From positions 5,897,001-5,961,000 of the forward strand of contig NZ_CP077089.1 of the NCBI RefSeq assembly GCF_014268445.2: a stretch of 64,000 nt of DNA, written 5' to 3'. Origin of the DNA: Pseudomonas tensinigenes. GTDB lineage: Bacteria; Pseudomonadota; Gammaproteobacteria; Pseudomonadales; Pseudomonadaceae. Under the pieces are notes generated by a model. It was given only the letters and a program-made list of their open reading frames with translations. It was not told where the DNA came from and searched no databases. Below are positions 20,283-29,392 of the stretch, piece by piece. Positions within the stretch are counted from its first letter, which is position 1. Each line of letters opens with the position of its first letter. The translations under genes were made by a program, and so were the position numbers.

Positions 20283-21251
20283 ATGCAACCCCAAGCTTTC
20301 TACCGCGCGGTGGCGGACGATTTTAGCGCCGTCGACGGCATCATCAAGAAGCAGCTGACTTCCCGAGTACCGCTGGTATCGAAAATCGGCGATTACATCA
20401 CCTCGGCCGGCGGCAAACGTCTGCGTCCTTTATTAGTGTTGCTGTGTGGCAAGGCCCTGGGTCGCGAAGGCGACGACATGCGTCTTTTGGCCGCCACCAT
20501 CGAATTCCTGCACACCGCCACCCTGCTGCATGACGACGTGGTCGACATGTCCGGCATGCGCCGTGGCCGCTCGACCGCCAACGCCATGTGGGGCAACGCC
20601 CCGAGCGTGCTGGTCGGCGACTTCCTGTACTCGCGCTCGTTCGAAATGATGGTCGAACTGGGCTCGATGCCAGTGATGAAGATCCTCTCCCAGGCCACGC
20701 GCATCATCGCCGAAGGCGAAGTGCTGCAACTGTCCAAGGTGCGCGACGCCAGCACCACCGAAGAAACCTACATGGAAGTCATCCGCGGCAAGACCGCGAT
20801 GCTCTTTGAAGCTTCGACCCACAGCGCGGCTGCATTGGCCGGCGCTACCGCCGAGCAGAGCGAAGCCCTGCGTACCTTCGGTGATCACCTGGGCGTCGCG
20901 TTTCAACTGGTCGACGACCTGCTCGACTATAAGGGTGACGCGGAAACCCTGGGCAAGAACGTCGGTGACGATCTGGCCGAAGGCAAACCGACTCTGCCGC
21001 TGATCTACACCATGCGCGAAGGCACGCCGGAACAGGCTGCACTGGTACGTCAGGCGATCCAGAAAGGCGGGATCGAAGACCTGGAAAGCATCCGTATTGC
21101 CGTGGAAGCGTCCGGTTCGCTGGAGTACACCGCGCAACTGGCCCGTGATTACGTGGCCCGTGCGATCAAGTGCCTTGAGGCACTGCCGGCCAGTGAATAT
21201 CGGGATGCGCTGGTTGAACTGAGTGAGTTTGCGGTCGCCCGTACGCACTGA
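20283..21251 (+). CDS. ispB: Octaprenyl/nonaprenyl diphosphate synthase IspB
   Basis: 322 residues of the trans-isoprenyl synthase family. First aspartate-rich motif DDVVD (84-88, in [18 protein letters not shown]) and second DDLLD (211-215, in [11 protein letters not shown]); GGKRLRP near 43-49 binds the IPP diphosphate. It makes the polyprenyl side chain of ubiquinone. ATG at 20283 gives the conserved N-terminus [10 protein letters not shown]. Divergent from rplU, as in most gammaproteobacteria. Exact chain length (C40 or C45) cannot be read from the sequence. Confidence 0.96.
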   Translation: MQPQAFYRAVADDFSAVDGIIKKQLTSRVPLVSKIGDYITSAGGKRLRPLLVLLCGKALGREGDDMRLLAATIEFLHTATLLHDDVVDMSGMRRGRSTANAMWGNAPSVLVGDFLYSRSFEMMVELGSMPVMKILSQATRIIAEGEVLQLSKVRDASTTEETYMEVIRGKTAMLFEASTHSAAALAGATAEQSEALRTFGDHLGVAFQLVDDLLDYKGDAETLGKNVGDDLAEGKPTLPLIYTMREGTPEQAALVRQAIQKGGIEDLESIRIAVEASGSLEYTAQLARDYVARAIKCLEALPASEYRDALVELSEFAVARTH

Positions 21252-21264
21252 TATCGCTGAAGCA

Positions 21265-21301
21265 AGATCAAACGATCGCAGCCTTCGGCAGCTCCTACAG
21301 G
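21265..21301. repeat. Single repeat of the AGATCGCAGCC..GGCAGCTCCTAC class
   Basis: AGATCAAACGATCGCAGCC then TTCGGCAGCTCCTACAGG, just past ispB, the same family as at 17977, 26002 and 42032. Confidence 0.8.
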
Positions 21302-21397
21302 GGCTGTCGGGGCTGCGATTTTTGCTTTTGACTGCCTGAAAAGCTAAAACCCTATACAATGTGCGACTTTTAGCGATCCACATACCAAGGAGCCTTA

Positions 21398-21739
21398 GTG
21401 AGCACGTTGCCACCCTGCCCGAAATGCAATTCCGAATACACCTACGAAGACGGTACCCAACTGGTGTGCCCGGAGTGCGCCCACGAGTGGTCCGCCAGTG
21501 GCGAAGCCGAAGTGGCGTCCGATGATGCCGTGAAGAAAGATTCGGTCGGCAACGTCCTGCAGGACGGCGACACCATCACCGTGATCAAGGATCTGAAGGT
21601 CAAGGGCACCTCGCTGGTGGTCAAGGTCGGCACCAAGGTCAAGAACATCCGTCTGTGCGATGGCGACCACGACATCGACTGCAAGATCGACGGTATCGGC
21701 CCGATGAAGCTCAAATCCGAGTTCGTCAGAAAAGTCTGA
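21398..21739 (+). CDS. yjdM: Zinc-ribbon protein YjdM (PhnA family)
   Basis: 113 residues. An N-terminal zinc ribbon has two CxxC pairs ([13 protein letters not shown] and [10 protein letters not shown]), followed by the PhnA C-terminal domain ([33 protein letters not shown]). Historically called alkylphosphonate uptake protein PhnA, but no phosphonate enzyme activity is established for this family and no phn genes are nearby. GTG start at 21398 after AAGGAGCC. A possible -10 TACAAT lies at 21355-21360. Confidence 0.9.
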   Translation: MSTLPPCPKCNSEYTYEDGTQLVCPECAHEWSASGEAEVASDDAVKKDSVGNVLQDGDTITVIKDLKVKGTSLVVKVGTKVKNIRLCDGDHDIDCKIDGIGPMKLKSEFVRKV

Positions 21740-21900
21740 TTCGGTTGTGATCCATCCCGCGCCAGGCGTGGGATGGAGCTTCGCCCTCCCCGCTCCGCCC
21801 CAGCAAAACCAAGCAATAGCCAAACGCCAGCCGTTTTGACCTTACGCAATCTTTACCCGGAAAATTTCAGAATTCGCCAATAGACGCTTGCTATTTGATG

Positions 21901-21919
21901 AATAAGAATTATTCTCATT
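21901..21919. promoter_or_regulatory. Fur box upstream of the small gene at 21945
   Basis: AATAAGAAT-T-ATTCTCATT is a 9-1-9 dyad with 8 of 9 positions symmetric, matching the AATNAGAATNATTCTNATT form of the Fur operator. It ends 25 bp before the start codon, overlapping where a promoter or leader would be, so it predicts repression by Fe-Fur. Confidence 0.8.
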
Positions 21920-21944
21920 GAAACCTTTCAAGGAGATGAGAACC

Positions 21945-22202
21945 ATGACTTATTTGATCGACGCCTGGCTGGACCGCCCACATCCTTACCTCAGAATCCT
22001 CCATCGGGAAACCGGTGAAGTCTGTGCGGTACTTGAAGAAGAAGCCCTGCATGAGCTGCAGGATCAAGGGGATCTGGACGTCAGCAGCCTCAATTCCAGC
22101 GAGCCGCTGGTGCTCAAGGAACTGGTGCGCAATCTGTTCCTGTTCTGCTATGCCCGGGCCTTGCGCCCGACCAGTGAGCTGCATCACAAGATAGAACTAT
22201 GA
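21945..22202 (+). CDS. Small conserved protein, predicted Fur-regulated (P. aeruginosa PA4570-like)
   Basis: 85 residues, soluble, no signal or membrane segment; acidic, with LRILHRETGEVCAVLEEEAL in the first half and SEPLVLKELVRNLFLFCYAR in the second. I know no function. The position after ispB corresponds to PA4570 of P. aeruginosa, a small gene reported as iron-responsive, and the strong Fur operator 25 bp upstream supports iron control here too. ATG at 21945 is chosen because AAGGAGATGAG precedes it; an in-frame ATG 27 bp upstream would lie nearly on the operator. Likely role, by inference only: adaptation to iron starvation. Confidence 0.75.
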   Translation: MTYLIDAWLDRPHPYLRILHRETGEVCAVLEEEALHELQDQGDLDVSSLNSSEPLVLKELVRNLFLFCYARALRPTSELHHKIEL

Positions 22203-22215
22203 AACGCTTTAAAAC

Positions 22216-22305
22216 TGTAGGAGTGAGCCTGCTCGCGATAGCGGTATATCAGGCAACAGATTCGCTGCCTGAAAGGGCGCCATCGCGAGCAGGCTCACTC
22301 CCACA
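22216..22305. repeat. REP doublet between the Fur-regulated gene and fklB
   Basis: GTAGGAGTGAGCCTGCTCGC (from 22217) and GCGAGCAGGCTCACTCCCAC (ending 22304), inverted, with CATCGCG at the inner side. The spacer carries CAGGCA and TGCCTG, so it can extend pairing. It lies at the convergent 3' ends of two genes. Confidence 0.92.
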
Positions 22306-22333
22306 TTAGCCCGCCATCAAGGCAGGCCCGGTC

Positions 22334-22951
22334 TTACAGAACGTCCAGCAGCTCGACGTCGAATACCAGAACGCTGTGCGGCGGGATGCTGCCAACGCCT
22401 TGAGCGCCGTAAGCCAGTTCGCTCGGCACGTACAGACGCCATTTGCTGCCGGCATTCATCAATTGCAGGGCTTCGGTCCAGCCAGCGATCACGCCGCCAA
22501 CCGGGAATTCTGCAGGCTGGCCACGCTCGTAGGAGCTGTCAAACACGGTGCCGTCGATCAGTGTGCCGTGGTAGTGAGTACGTACTTGATCTTCACGGGT
22601 CGGCTTGGCGCCTTCGCCCTGAGTCAGCACTTCGAATTGCAGGCCGGAAGCCAGGGTGGTGATGCCGTCACGCTTGGCGTTTTCAGCCAGGAATGCCAGG
22701 CCTTCGCCTGCAGCGGCTTCAGCTTTGGCAGCGGCTTCGGCTTGCATGATCTCGCGGATCACTTTGAAGCTGGCGGACATTTCTTCCTGACCCACACGGC
22801 TTTCCTTACCGGCGAACGCGTCGGTCAGGCCTGCCAGGATCGCGTCCAGGCTAACGCCCGGTGGCGGGTTGTCGCGCAGCTGGTCACCCAGCTGACGGCC
22901 GATGCCGTAGCTGACGCGGGTTTCGTCGGTGGACAGATTTACTTCGGACAT
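22334..22951 (-). CDS. fklB: FKBP-type peptidyl-prolyl isomerase FklB
   Basis: 205 residues. N-terminal helical dimerisation domain (VSYGIGRQLGDQLRDNPP; LDAILAGLTDAFAGK), then a helical linker rich in alanine and glutamate (~residues 70-90), then the FKBP domain (VRTHYHGTLIDGTVFDSSYERG; GWTEALQLM; YGAQGVGSIPPHSVLVFDVEL). No signal peptide, so cytoplasmic FklB/FKBP22 rather than periplasmic FkpA. ATG at 22951 is preferred over a long extension upstream. Confidence 0.93.
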   Translation of the reverse strand: MSEVNLSTDETRVSYGIGRQLGDQLRDNPPPGVSLDAILAGLTDAFAGKESRVGQEEMSASFKVIREIMQAEAAAKAEAAAGEGLAFLAENAKRDGITTLASGLQFEVLTQGEGAKPTREDQVRTHYHGTLIDGTVFDSSYERGQPAEFPVGGVIAGWTEALQLMNAGSKWRLYVPSELAYGAQGVGSIPPHSVLVFDVELLDVL

Positions 22952-23073
22952 GACACTGCTCCGCTGTGCGGACGGCCACAAGACTTGCCGTGCGTGCACA
23001 GCGCGTCCCGGCGCGCCCGGAACCAAAAGGGCGAGCAGACTAGCACAGATGTTCCGGCGATGGCGCGCAACGC

Positions 23074-23379
23074 CTACAGGGCAGAACGCCAGGCCAGCGG
23101 CACCTTCAGGCTTTCCTCGCCACTGGCACCCAGGCCACACATTTCATCGTGCACCGAGGTGTGTACAAGGTTGAAGGGCAACACCGGAAAGGCATGCAGC
23201 AAATCCCGCGCATGCTCAACCGAGCGTAGCGTCAGCATATTGCCTTTGAGATCACTCAACGGATACGCCGCCCCATGCATCCGTGCTTCGAGCAGATAAA
23301 TCCCGCCTTCCATGGAGATCAGGTTCAACTCATCAACCTTCCTGGCGATGGCAAACGCATTCAACTCTTGCAGGTTCAT
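23074..23379 (-). CDS. Small conserved protein, possibly DUF6482 family
   Basis: 101 residues, no signal or membrane segment: MNLQELNAFAIARKVDELNL, then ISMEGGIYLLEARMHG, PLSDLKGNMLTLRSVEHARDL and a C-terminal PFNLVHTSVHDEMCGLG. It looks like a small single-domain protein common in Pseudomonas; I assign DUF6482 from memory and cannot confirm it. It lies between yqhA and fklB on the same strand with a terminator on its upstream side, so it probably has its own promoter in 23380-23458. Confidence 0.7.
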   Translation of the reverse strand: MNLQELNAFAIARKVDELNLISMEGGIYLLEARMHGAAYPLSDLKGNMLTLRSVEHARDLLHAFPVLPFNLVHTSVHDEMCGLGASGEESLKVPLAWRSAL

Positions 23380-23458
23380 GAACGCACCTCACAACGTGGC
23401 GAGTCAGGACCTCTACAGGGATATGCCCGCGCGCCTCAAAGCACAAGCCACAAACGAA

Positions 23459-23496
23459 ACCGCCCGTCTGTTTCGCAACAGACGGGCGGTGTTTTT
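23459..23496. terminator. Strong bidirectional terminator hairpin downstream of yqhA
   Basis: A perfect 14-bp stem, ACCGCCCGTCTGTT and AACAGACGGGCGGT, closes a TCGC loop (23459-23490). On the plus strand GTTTTT follows; on the minus strand the run is TTCGTTT. For yqhA (minus, stop at 23515) it is 25 bp downstream. Confidence 0.8.
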
Positions 23497-23514
23497 GCAG
23501 CGATCAACGGTTGA

Positions 23515-24003
23515 TCAGTGCTTGGTGACCTTGTCCAGGTAACCCATGGCGAACGCCGAAACGACGAAGGTCATGTGGATGATCACGTACCACATCAAGT
23601 GCTCGGGATCGACGTTCTTGGCGTCCATGAAGATGCGCAGCAAGTGGATCGAGGAGATCGCTACGATCGAAGCGGCGACTTTCATCTTCAACGACGAAGA
23701 GTCCATGGTGCCGAGCCAGCTGAGCTTTTCCTTGCCTTCATCAATGTTCAATTCAGAGACGAAGTTCTCGTAGCCGGAAATCATCACCATCACCAGCAGG
23801 CCGCCGACCAGCGCCATATCGATCAGCGACAGCAGCACCAGAATCAGTTCTGACTCGGCCATCGAGAAAACGTTGGGCAGGATGTGGAAAACTTCCTGGA
23901 AAAATTTCAGTGCCAGCGCCAGCAGTCCGAGGGACAGCCCGATATAGATCGGCGCCAGCAGCCAGCGCGAGGCGTACATTGCATTTTCGATAAAGCGTTC
24001 CAT
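23515..24003 (-). CDS. yqhA: YqhA family (UPF0114) inner-membrane protein
   Basis: 162 residues with about four hydrophobic helices ([73 protein letters not shown]). The sequence [15 protein letters not shown] at the N-terminus and [20 protein letters not shown] after the second helix are characteristic of UPF0114. Function unknown. The conserved block order here (yqhA, fklB, ispB, ribosomal genes) is as in P. aeruginosa. Confidence 0.9.
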   Translation of the reverse strand: MERFIENAMYASRWLLAPIYIGLSLGLLALALKFFQEVFHILPNVFSMAESELILVLLSLIDMALVGGLLVMVMISGYENFVSELNIDEGKEKLSWLGTMDSSSLKMKVAASIVAISSIHLLRIFMDAKNVDPEHLMWYVIIHMTFVVSAFAMGYLDKVTKH

Positions 24004-24165
24004 TGAATCTCACACATGGGGGGCTGGAAATGGCGGCGAGTATAACAGCCCCCTATGACAGCCAGAAACCGCCGAAAAATCCGCCACCTGCGTGTGTGGG
24101 TGATTTTTTTTCTGCTAGTGTCCAAACCATTGACAGCCCAGTGACTGTAGACAGGACGCGTGGAA

Positions 24166-25995
24166 ATGGATGTGCGATTACCAATAAAGACCGCCCTAAT
24201 ATGCCTTGCTGTGTTGCTCTGCGGCTGCTCGCCCGGCGACGAGAAGCACGCCGCCAGCCTTGAAGAAAAGACCGCAAAGTTCGAACAGGCGCTGGACACC
24301 ATCACCGATTCGAAACTCAAGGGCGCCATCACCGAACTCGGCGGCTCACTGCTGCTGCTCGAACGGGCGCAACTCAAACTCAGCGACAATCCACCGCGCA
24401 CCGAATACGGCGAAGACGCCCTCGCCGTGCTCAAGCACTACCCTGCCCCGCAGACCCTGGTCGATACCTTTATCAATGGCCTGTTCGTGCTGCACAAGGA
24501 TGCCAGCTCCGATTACCTCACCGATCTGCAACCAGTGTTCCCGTTCAACCTGAACATTCCCGGCGGCTTCCTGTTCCCCCATGGCGTGGAGTGGCAGTCG
24601 GTGACGTTGAGCAACAAACGTGTGATTGCTTATCAGCCGGAATGGTCGGAAACCGATCCGGGCATTCAGCTCAGCCCCTCCAGTTCCAACGTAACCAACC
24701 CCGATGACCTGACCGTGACTTACCCGTTCATCGACGGACTGGATGTGGACAAGAAGTCCCTGCCGCAACCGGTCAGCCTGCAAGGCCAGATCGAAGTCAT
24801 CGCACCGCGTCGCCTGTACAGCTTCGACCTGACGCAAAAGGACGTCGGCCAGACCCGCAGCAATGACAATCTCAGCGTCAAACTGCTGAAGCTTGAACAG
24901 AACTACGCAGAAGTCGAATTCAGCAATAACTTGCCGCTGGCAGCGGAAGTCGCAGAGGCCCAGCTCAATCCGCTGATCGTCCAGGCCCGGGATAAAACCG
25001 GTCAGCATCTGGTACGTGCCGGCTCGATCAACGAGAGTCCGGAGCAAGTGGCCTTCTACCAGAAACAACTGGCGTACCTGCAACAGCAGAAGAGCTGGAG
25101 CGATACGCTGGAAAAACAGCTCACCCAGGAACAGCAGGATTTCGAGCAGAAACACCCGCGTCGCTACAACAAGGTCTATTTCAATGGCCCGATCGAAACC
25201 CTGGAAGTCAGCGTGCTGGATTTTTCCTCGGCGACCGTGACCCGCAAACCGCTGGACCTGCCGATTCGCACGTTCAATCAGCACACCACGGAGAAAACCA
25301 TCCAGCCGCTGGATCCGTCGGTGACAGTTTACGACGATCTGGCGGCCAACTGGCTCAAGGGGGCGAGCCTGACCGAAGAACAATTGAAGGCTGGCATTCG
25401 CATCCATCAATCCGTGGAAGAACCGAGTGCCGCGCGCATCGAGTTCTCCCATCGCCGCACGTTCAATGATGAATTGCTGGGCGATGACTTCAGTCCGGGT
25501 GTCAGCCCCGTCACGTTTTTCACCGAAAAGCGCAGCGGCAAGCTCGATGAGCCGATCGAACTGCCGCCCGAGGCGTACCAGGTCGACCCGCTGCGCGCGA
25601 CAATCACTTACGACCTGAACCTGTTCCCGGAAACCCCGGCGATTGCCGTTGGCTCAATGCCGTTGTTTCTCGCCACGGTCGCCAAACAGGCATACGACGC
25701 CAAATCCTTGCCCAAAGGCCTGGAGATCAAGAACAACCAATTGGTGGTGGATCTGAAACTGTTCCCGCCCAACGAGTGGCGCTTCTTCGTCAAAGACGAC
25801 AGTGGCAACTACCTCAAGCAGATCCTCTCGGTCAGCCACGATGCGAGCGCAGAAGGCCCGGCGTTGTTTGGCGTGCATTACTTTTATGGCCGCCCGACCC
25901 ACGTGGAAACCTATCAGCGAACTGACCTTACCACCGTGCAATACGGCTTTGAGGTCAAACTCGACAAGGCGCAGGTGCCTGAGACTGCGCCTTGA
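24166..25995 (+). CDS. Large outer-membrane lipoprotein of unknown function (609 aa)
   Basis: About 609 residues. A short signal with lipobox LLCGC (lipidated Cys21) is followed by Ser at +2, predicting the outer membrane. I recognise no domain. Visible features: a helical region after the lipobox (EKTAKFEQALDTITDSKLKG), an extended beta-rich middle with repeated Pro/Asp turns, a helical Gln/Lys-rich stretch near residues 290-330 (QKQLAYLQQQKSWSDTLEKQ), and a C-terminal beta-rich part ending YGFEVKLDKAQ. ATG at 24166 is chosen because AGGA lies 9 bases before it; a GTG two codons earlier is possible. Divergent from yqhA. It is single, with a repeat element right after the stop. Confidence 0.75.
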   Translation: MDVRLPIKTALICLAVLLCGCSPGDEKHAASLEEKTAKFEQALDTITDSKLKGAITELGGSLLLLERAQLKLSDNPPRTEYGEDALAVLKHYPAPQTLVDTFINGLFVLHKDASSDYLTDLQPVFPFNLNIPGGFLFPHGVEWQSVTLSNKRVIAYQPEWSETDPGIQLSPSSSNVTNPDDLTVTYPFIDGLDVDKKSLPQPVSLQGQIEVIAPRRLYSFDLTQKDVGQTRSNDNLSVKLLKLEQNYAEVEFSNNLPLAAEVAEAQLNPLIVQARDKTGQHLVRAGSINESPEQVAFYQKQLAYLQQQKSWSDTLEKQLTQEQQDFEQKHPRRYNKVYFNGPIETLEVSVLDFSSATVTRKPLDLPIRTFNQHTTEKTIQPLDPSVTVYDDLAANWLKGASLTEEQLKAGIRIHQSVEEPSAARIEFSHRRTFNDELLGDDFSPGVSPVTFFTEKRSGKLDEPIELPPEAYQVDPLRATITYDLNLFPETPAIAVGSMPLFLATVAKQAYDAKSLPKGLEIKNNQLVVDLKLFPPNEWRFFVKDDSGNYLKQILSVSHDASAEGPALFGVHYFYGRPTHVETYQRTDLTTVQYGFEVKLDKAQVPETAP

Positions 25996-26001
25996 AGAGC
26001 C

Positions 26002-26039
26002 AGATCAAAAGATCGCAGCCCGCGACAGCTCCTACAGGC
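26002..26039. repeat. Single repeat of the AGATCGCAGCC..CAGCTCCTAC class
   Basis: AGATCAAAAGATCGCAGCC then CGCGACAGCTCCTACAGG, at the end of the 609-residue lipoprotein gene and 8 bp from the stop of the convergent small gene. Confidence 0.8.
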
Positions 26040-26046
26040 GTAGAGC

Positions 26047-26364
26047 CTAATTCAGACTGCGGCCACGGCCACCGTTGATCTGCCGCAGTTGAGCTTGCAG
26101 GTGCAGGCTCCAGATCTGCGGATCGTCGGCCAGTTCGTAGCCATGCAAGGTCAGGCTTTCAACGATCGTGTCGAGTATCGATTCGGCGGCGACCGGCCCA
26201 TGAAACGGGCCCTGGGCTTTAATGGCGGAAGGTTGTTCACCGGCCATGCCGGCGGCGAAGAGCAGCGTCCACATGCCGTTATCGCCAGCCAACGGCTTAA
26301 TGGCGCATTCGATTCGGGTCACCAGACCCAGGCACTGACGGGTGAGACAGAGGTTGCGCGACAT
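26047..26364 (-). CDS. Hypothetical protein, 105 aa
   Basis: 105 residues: MSRNLCLTRQCLGLVTRIEC, then KPLAGDNGMWTLLFAAGMAG, a Gly/Pro-rich middle and a C-terminal SLTLHGYELADDPQIWSLHL followed by a basic tail. No signal peptide or membrane helix is clear. It has codon use like its neighbours, a sensible convergent position after the lipoprotein gene and no better alternative frame, so I consider it real, but I recognise no family. It lies downstream of the Lon-like protease gene on the same strand, separated by 312 bp and a REP doublet. Confidence 0.6.
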   Translation of the reverse strand: MSRNLCLTRQCLGLVTRIECAIKPLAGDNGMWTLLFAAGMAGEQPSAIKAQGPFHGPVAAESILDTIVESLTLHGYELADDPQIWSLHLQAQLRQINGGRGRSLN

Positions 26365-26566
26365 GGCGGCGACCCTCGGTGAAGCCGGTATTCAGCCCCC
26401 ACGGGGGGACTGGCTCGATCCAGTGATACTGTCGATATCCTTGAGCTGAGAATAGAAGAAAAGTCCGCTGCGCAAGCAAGATAGAACCAGAAGGCGCCGA
26501 ATGGTCATTGTGTGAATATTGGCGTCAGAGTTGTGGCGATTTTTCGATTAATTCACACCAAACAAA

Positions 26567-26656
26567 TGTGGGAGCGAGCCTGCTCGCGAATGCGGAATGT
26601 CAGGCAACTTATTCGTCGTCTGATACAGCGCTTTCGCGAGCAGGCTCGCTCCCACA
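26567..26656. repeat. REP doublet between the Lon-like protease and the 105-aa gene
   Basis: Inverted GTGGGAGCGAGCCTGCTCGC (from 26568) and GCGAGCAGGCTCGCTCCCAC (ending 26655). The surrounding 312-bp gap (26365-26676) also contains an AT-richer stretch, 26505-26566, that could hold the small gene's promoter; nothing else is visible there. Confidence 0.92.
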
Positions 26657-26676
26657 GTTTTTGACCGCGTTTAGGC

Positions 26677-29115
26677 TCAGGCCGGTTTGGCTTCGGCCAA
26701 AGCCTCCTGCGCCAATTCCTTCTCGGCTTCCTTGAGGTCTTCTTCGCTGATCATCTCGGCGATGTCGCGCAGACGCTCGACCACCCGTGCGTTGATGCTG
26801 CCTTCCGGGAATTCGCCATCGGCATTCGGTTCACCCGCCGGTTCGCCCACCAGCAGGCTCAATGCCTCGTCGGCCTGACGCACCGCGTACACGTGGAACT
26901 GCCCGGCACGCACCGCCGCCAGTACTTTCTCATCGAGCATCAGCGTGGCGACGTTGGCCTGCGGAATGATCGCGCCCTGCTCGCCGGTCAAGCCGCGTGC
27001 TTCGCAGAGGCGGAAGAAGCCTTCGATCTTCTCGTTGACCCCACCCACCGCCTGCACTTCACCGAACTGGTTGATCGAACCGGTGATCGCGAAGCACTGC
27101 TTGAGCGGGGTTTTCGACAGCGCCGAAATCAGCGTGCACGCCTCGCCCAACGACGCACTGTCGCCATCGACGTAACCGTACGACTGCTCCAAAGCGATGC
27201 TCGCGGAAATCGCCAGCGGGAATTCCTGGGCGTAACGGCTGCCCAGATACCCGGTGAGGATCATCACGCCTTTGGAGTGAATCGGCTGCCCAAGGTTGAC
27301 CTCACGCTCGATGTCGACGATGCCGCTGCCGCCCGGGTACACCGTGGCGGAAATACGCGCCGGCACACCAAACGCCGAGTCGCCGACTTCGAGCACGGTC
27401 AGCCCGTTGCACTTGCCGACTGCCGCACCATCGGTGTCGATGAGGATGATCCCGGCGAGCATGTCGTCGAGAATCCGCGCCGACACACGCCCGGTGCGCG
27501 TGGCTTTGGCTTTAAGCGCTCGTTCGATATGCCCGGCATCGGTCATTTCATCGCCGGCCAGATGACGAATGAAATCCGCCTCGCTGACCAACTGGAACAG
27601 ATCGCCAATGCGCGCCGACAAACGCCCTTGGTGTTCGGCCAGACGTGCGCTGTAAGTCGCCAGACGCGCCACCGCATCGGCAGTCAGCGGTGCCATGCCT
27701 TCTTCCGACGTGCGGGTTTTCAACAGCTGGGCGAATTGCTCCAGACTCTCGTCGACCATCGGGATGTCTTCGTCGAAATCAACGAGAACGCGAAACATCT
27801 CCTGGAAGTCCGGATCGAGGTCTTGGAGCGTGTAGTACAGCGATCGCGCACCGATGATGATGACCTTGACCTGCAACGGAATGTGCTGCGGGTTGAGCGT
27901 CACAGTGGCGAAACGGCCCATCTCGCCCAGCGGCGATTCCATTTTCAGCTTGCGCGATTGCAGGGCGCGTTTCAGCGCATCCCATACGAACGGCTCGCTG
28001 AGCATTTTTTCCGCTTCAAGAATCAGGAAACCGCCGTTGGCGCGGTGCAAGGCACCCGGACGCAACTGGCGATAGGTGGTGTAAAGCGCGCCCTGATCGG
28101 TGGTGTATTCGATGCGGCCGAAGAGGTTTTCGTAAGTCGGGTGCGGTTCGAACACCACCGGCGCACCGCCACTCACCGGATGGCCGACCACCAGGCTTGG
28201 CGCGTATTGCTCTTCCAGCAGCTTGCGCGCAACAGCGTCGGTCTTGCTGTCGTCGACCAGTTGCTCGACCACGGTTTTCAGGAGGTAAACCTGCATCGCT
28301 TGCAGGTAACCGCAGACCGCCGCGTTCTCGGCGTACTTCTCCGACAGCGGCGACAACAATGGCTGCAAGGCCAAGGTGATGGTTTCTTCGTTGAGCGCAC
28401 GCAGTTGATTGTTCGACTCACGCTTCCATTGCGGCAGGCTGGCGAGTTCTTCGTTCAGGCGCTCTTCGAGGCCGGAAATATCATCGTGGAAACGCTCACG
28501 ATCGGCTTCCGGCAACTGAGCGAATTCCGCTTCATCCAGCGCTTTACCGTCGAGCATCGGCGTGAAGGCAATATTGCTGGCGTCGCGGTACAGAGCGACG
28601 TCTTTTTCCAGGGCCAGACGCTCGATGATGTCGAGGGCCTTGTCGTAGCGCTGGTTGAACGCGCGGTCGATGGCGCTTTTCTTCTGCTGATAGGACGGGT
28701 GCTCGAACACCGCTGGAAACGTCGCCAGCAGGTTGTCGATCAAACCGTTGATGTCACCGATGAATGCGCCGGCCGTGCCCGATGGCAGTTCCAGGGCACG
28801 TGGTTCGCGTGGCTCATCGAAATTATTGACATAGACCCAATCCGCCGGGGTCTGCAGGCGCTTGCCTTCGGCCTTCAGGTAGCGTTTGACGAACGAGAAA
28901 CGGCCGGTGCCGGGCTCGCCCATGACGAATACGTTGTAACCGGGGCGTGGCATCGCCACACCGAACTGCAAGGCTTCGACCGCGCGTTCCTGGCCGAGCA
29001 CACCGCGAAAGGGCTCCAGATCATTGGTGGTAGTGAAGCTGAACTGTTCAGCGGAAAACGGACGGGTCAGCGCTTCGGGCGCGAGACGCAAGCTGGCAGC
29101 AACAGGATCAGGCAT
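26677..29115 (-). CDS. Lon-like ATP-dependent protease (AAA plus S16 domain)
   Basis: 812 residues. An N-terminal AAA_32-type ATPase region has a P-loop variant GEPGTGRFSF, where the usual lysine is arginine. A long helical insertion follows, with a second ATPase part (EYTTDQGALYTTYRQLRPGALHRANGG; LILEAEKML; FQEMFRVLVDFDED). The C-terminal S16 protease domain has catalytic Ser near 650 (GDSASLGEAC) and Lys near 693 (GGVNEKIEGFF), 43 residues apart as in Lon, so the dyad is intact. It matches the Lon-family protein at the same place in P. aeruginosa (PA4576). Not classical Lon, which has a LON substrate-binding domain. Promoter lies in 29116-29392, divergent from the DUF3015 gene. Confidence 0.88.
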   Translation of the reverse strand: MPDPVAASLRLAPEALTRPFSAEQFSFTTTNDLEPFRGVLGQERAVEALQFGVAMPRPGYNVFVMGEPGTGRFSFVKRYLKAEGKRLQTPADWVYVNNFDEPREPRALELPSGTAGAFIGDINGLIDNLLATFPAVFEHPSYQQKKSAIDRAFNQRYDKALDIIERLALEKDVALYRDASNIAFTPMLDGKALDEAEFAQLPEADRERFHDDISGLEERLNEELASLPQWKRESNNQLRALNEETITLALQPLLSPLSEKYAENAAVCGYLQAMQVYLLKTVVEQLVDDSKTDAVARKLLEEQYAPSLVVGHPVSGGAPVVFEPHPTYENLFGRIEYTTDQGALYTTYRQLRPGALHRANGGFLILEAEKMLSEPFVWDALKRALQSRKLKMESPLGEMGRFATVTLNPQHIPLQVKVIIIGARSLYYTLQDLDPDFQEMFRVLVDFDEDIPMVDESLEQFAQLLKTRTSEEGMAPLTADAVARLATYSARLAEHQGRLSARIGDLFQLVSEADFIRHLAGDEMTDAGHIERALKAKATRTGRVSARILDDMLAGIILIDTDGAAVGKCNGLTVLEVGDSAFGVPARISATVYPGGSGIVDIEREVNLGQPIHSKGVMILTGYLGSRYAQEFPLAISASIALEQSYGYVDGDSASLGEACTLISALSKTPLKQCFAITGSINQFGEVQAVGGVNEKIEGFFRLCEARGLTGEQGAIIPQANVATLMLDEKVLAAVRAGQFHVYAVRQADEALSLLVGEPAGEPNADGEFPEGSINARVVERLRDIAEMISEEDLKEAEKELAQEALAEAKPA

Positions 29116-29392
29116 CGGGCTTCCTTAACAATCAGGCGGGGCAGATAGCGGCATTCTGGCGCTGCCCGTGCCCCACTGGCAAGGCGCGCCACACTACAAA
29201 GCATAGACAACCGCCCGCCCCTGCCCCGGCACCCATGAAATCGGGGTTATCGCCAAATCTTTTGTAAAAACTCACGGAACCCCAGGAACGTGCCTAAACT
29301 CCAAACTGCGCGGCTGGAACTAATACTGGCCCACTGGCACCGCCAGGTGTCAGAACCCTGTCCATTGGTATGCACACAAAGAGAAAAAAGCT

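Noticed and set aside
26893..29148. 751-residue plus-strand open frame antisense to the Lon-like gene
   Set aside because: Same reason: a shadow of GC-rich codons of a conserved protease.
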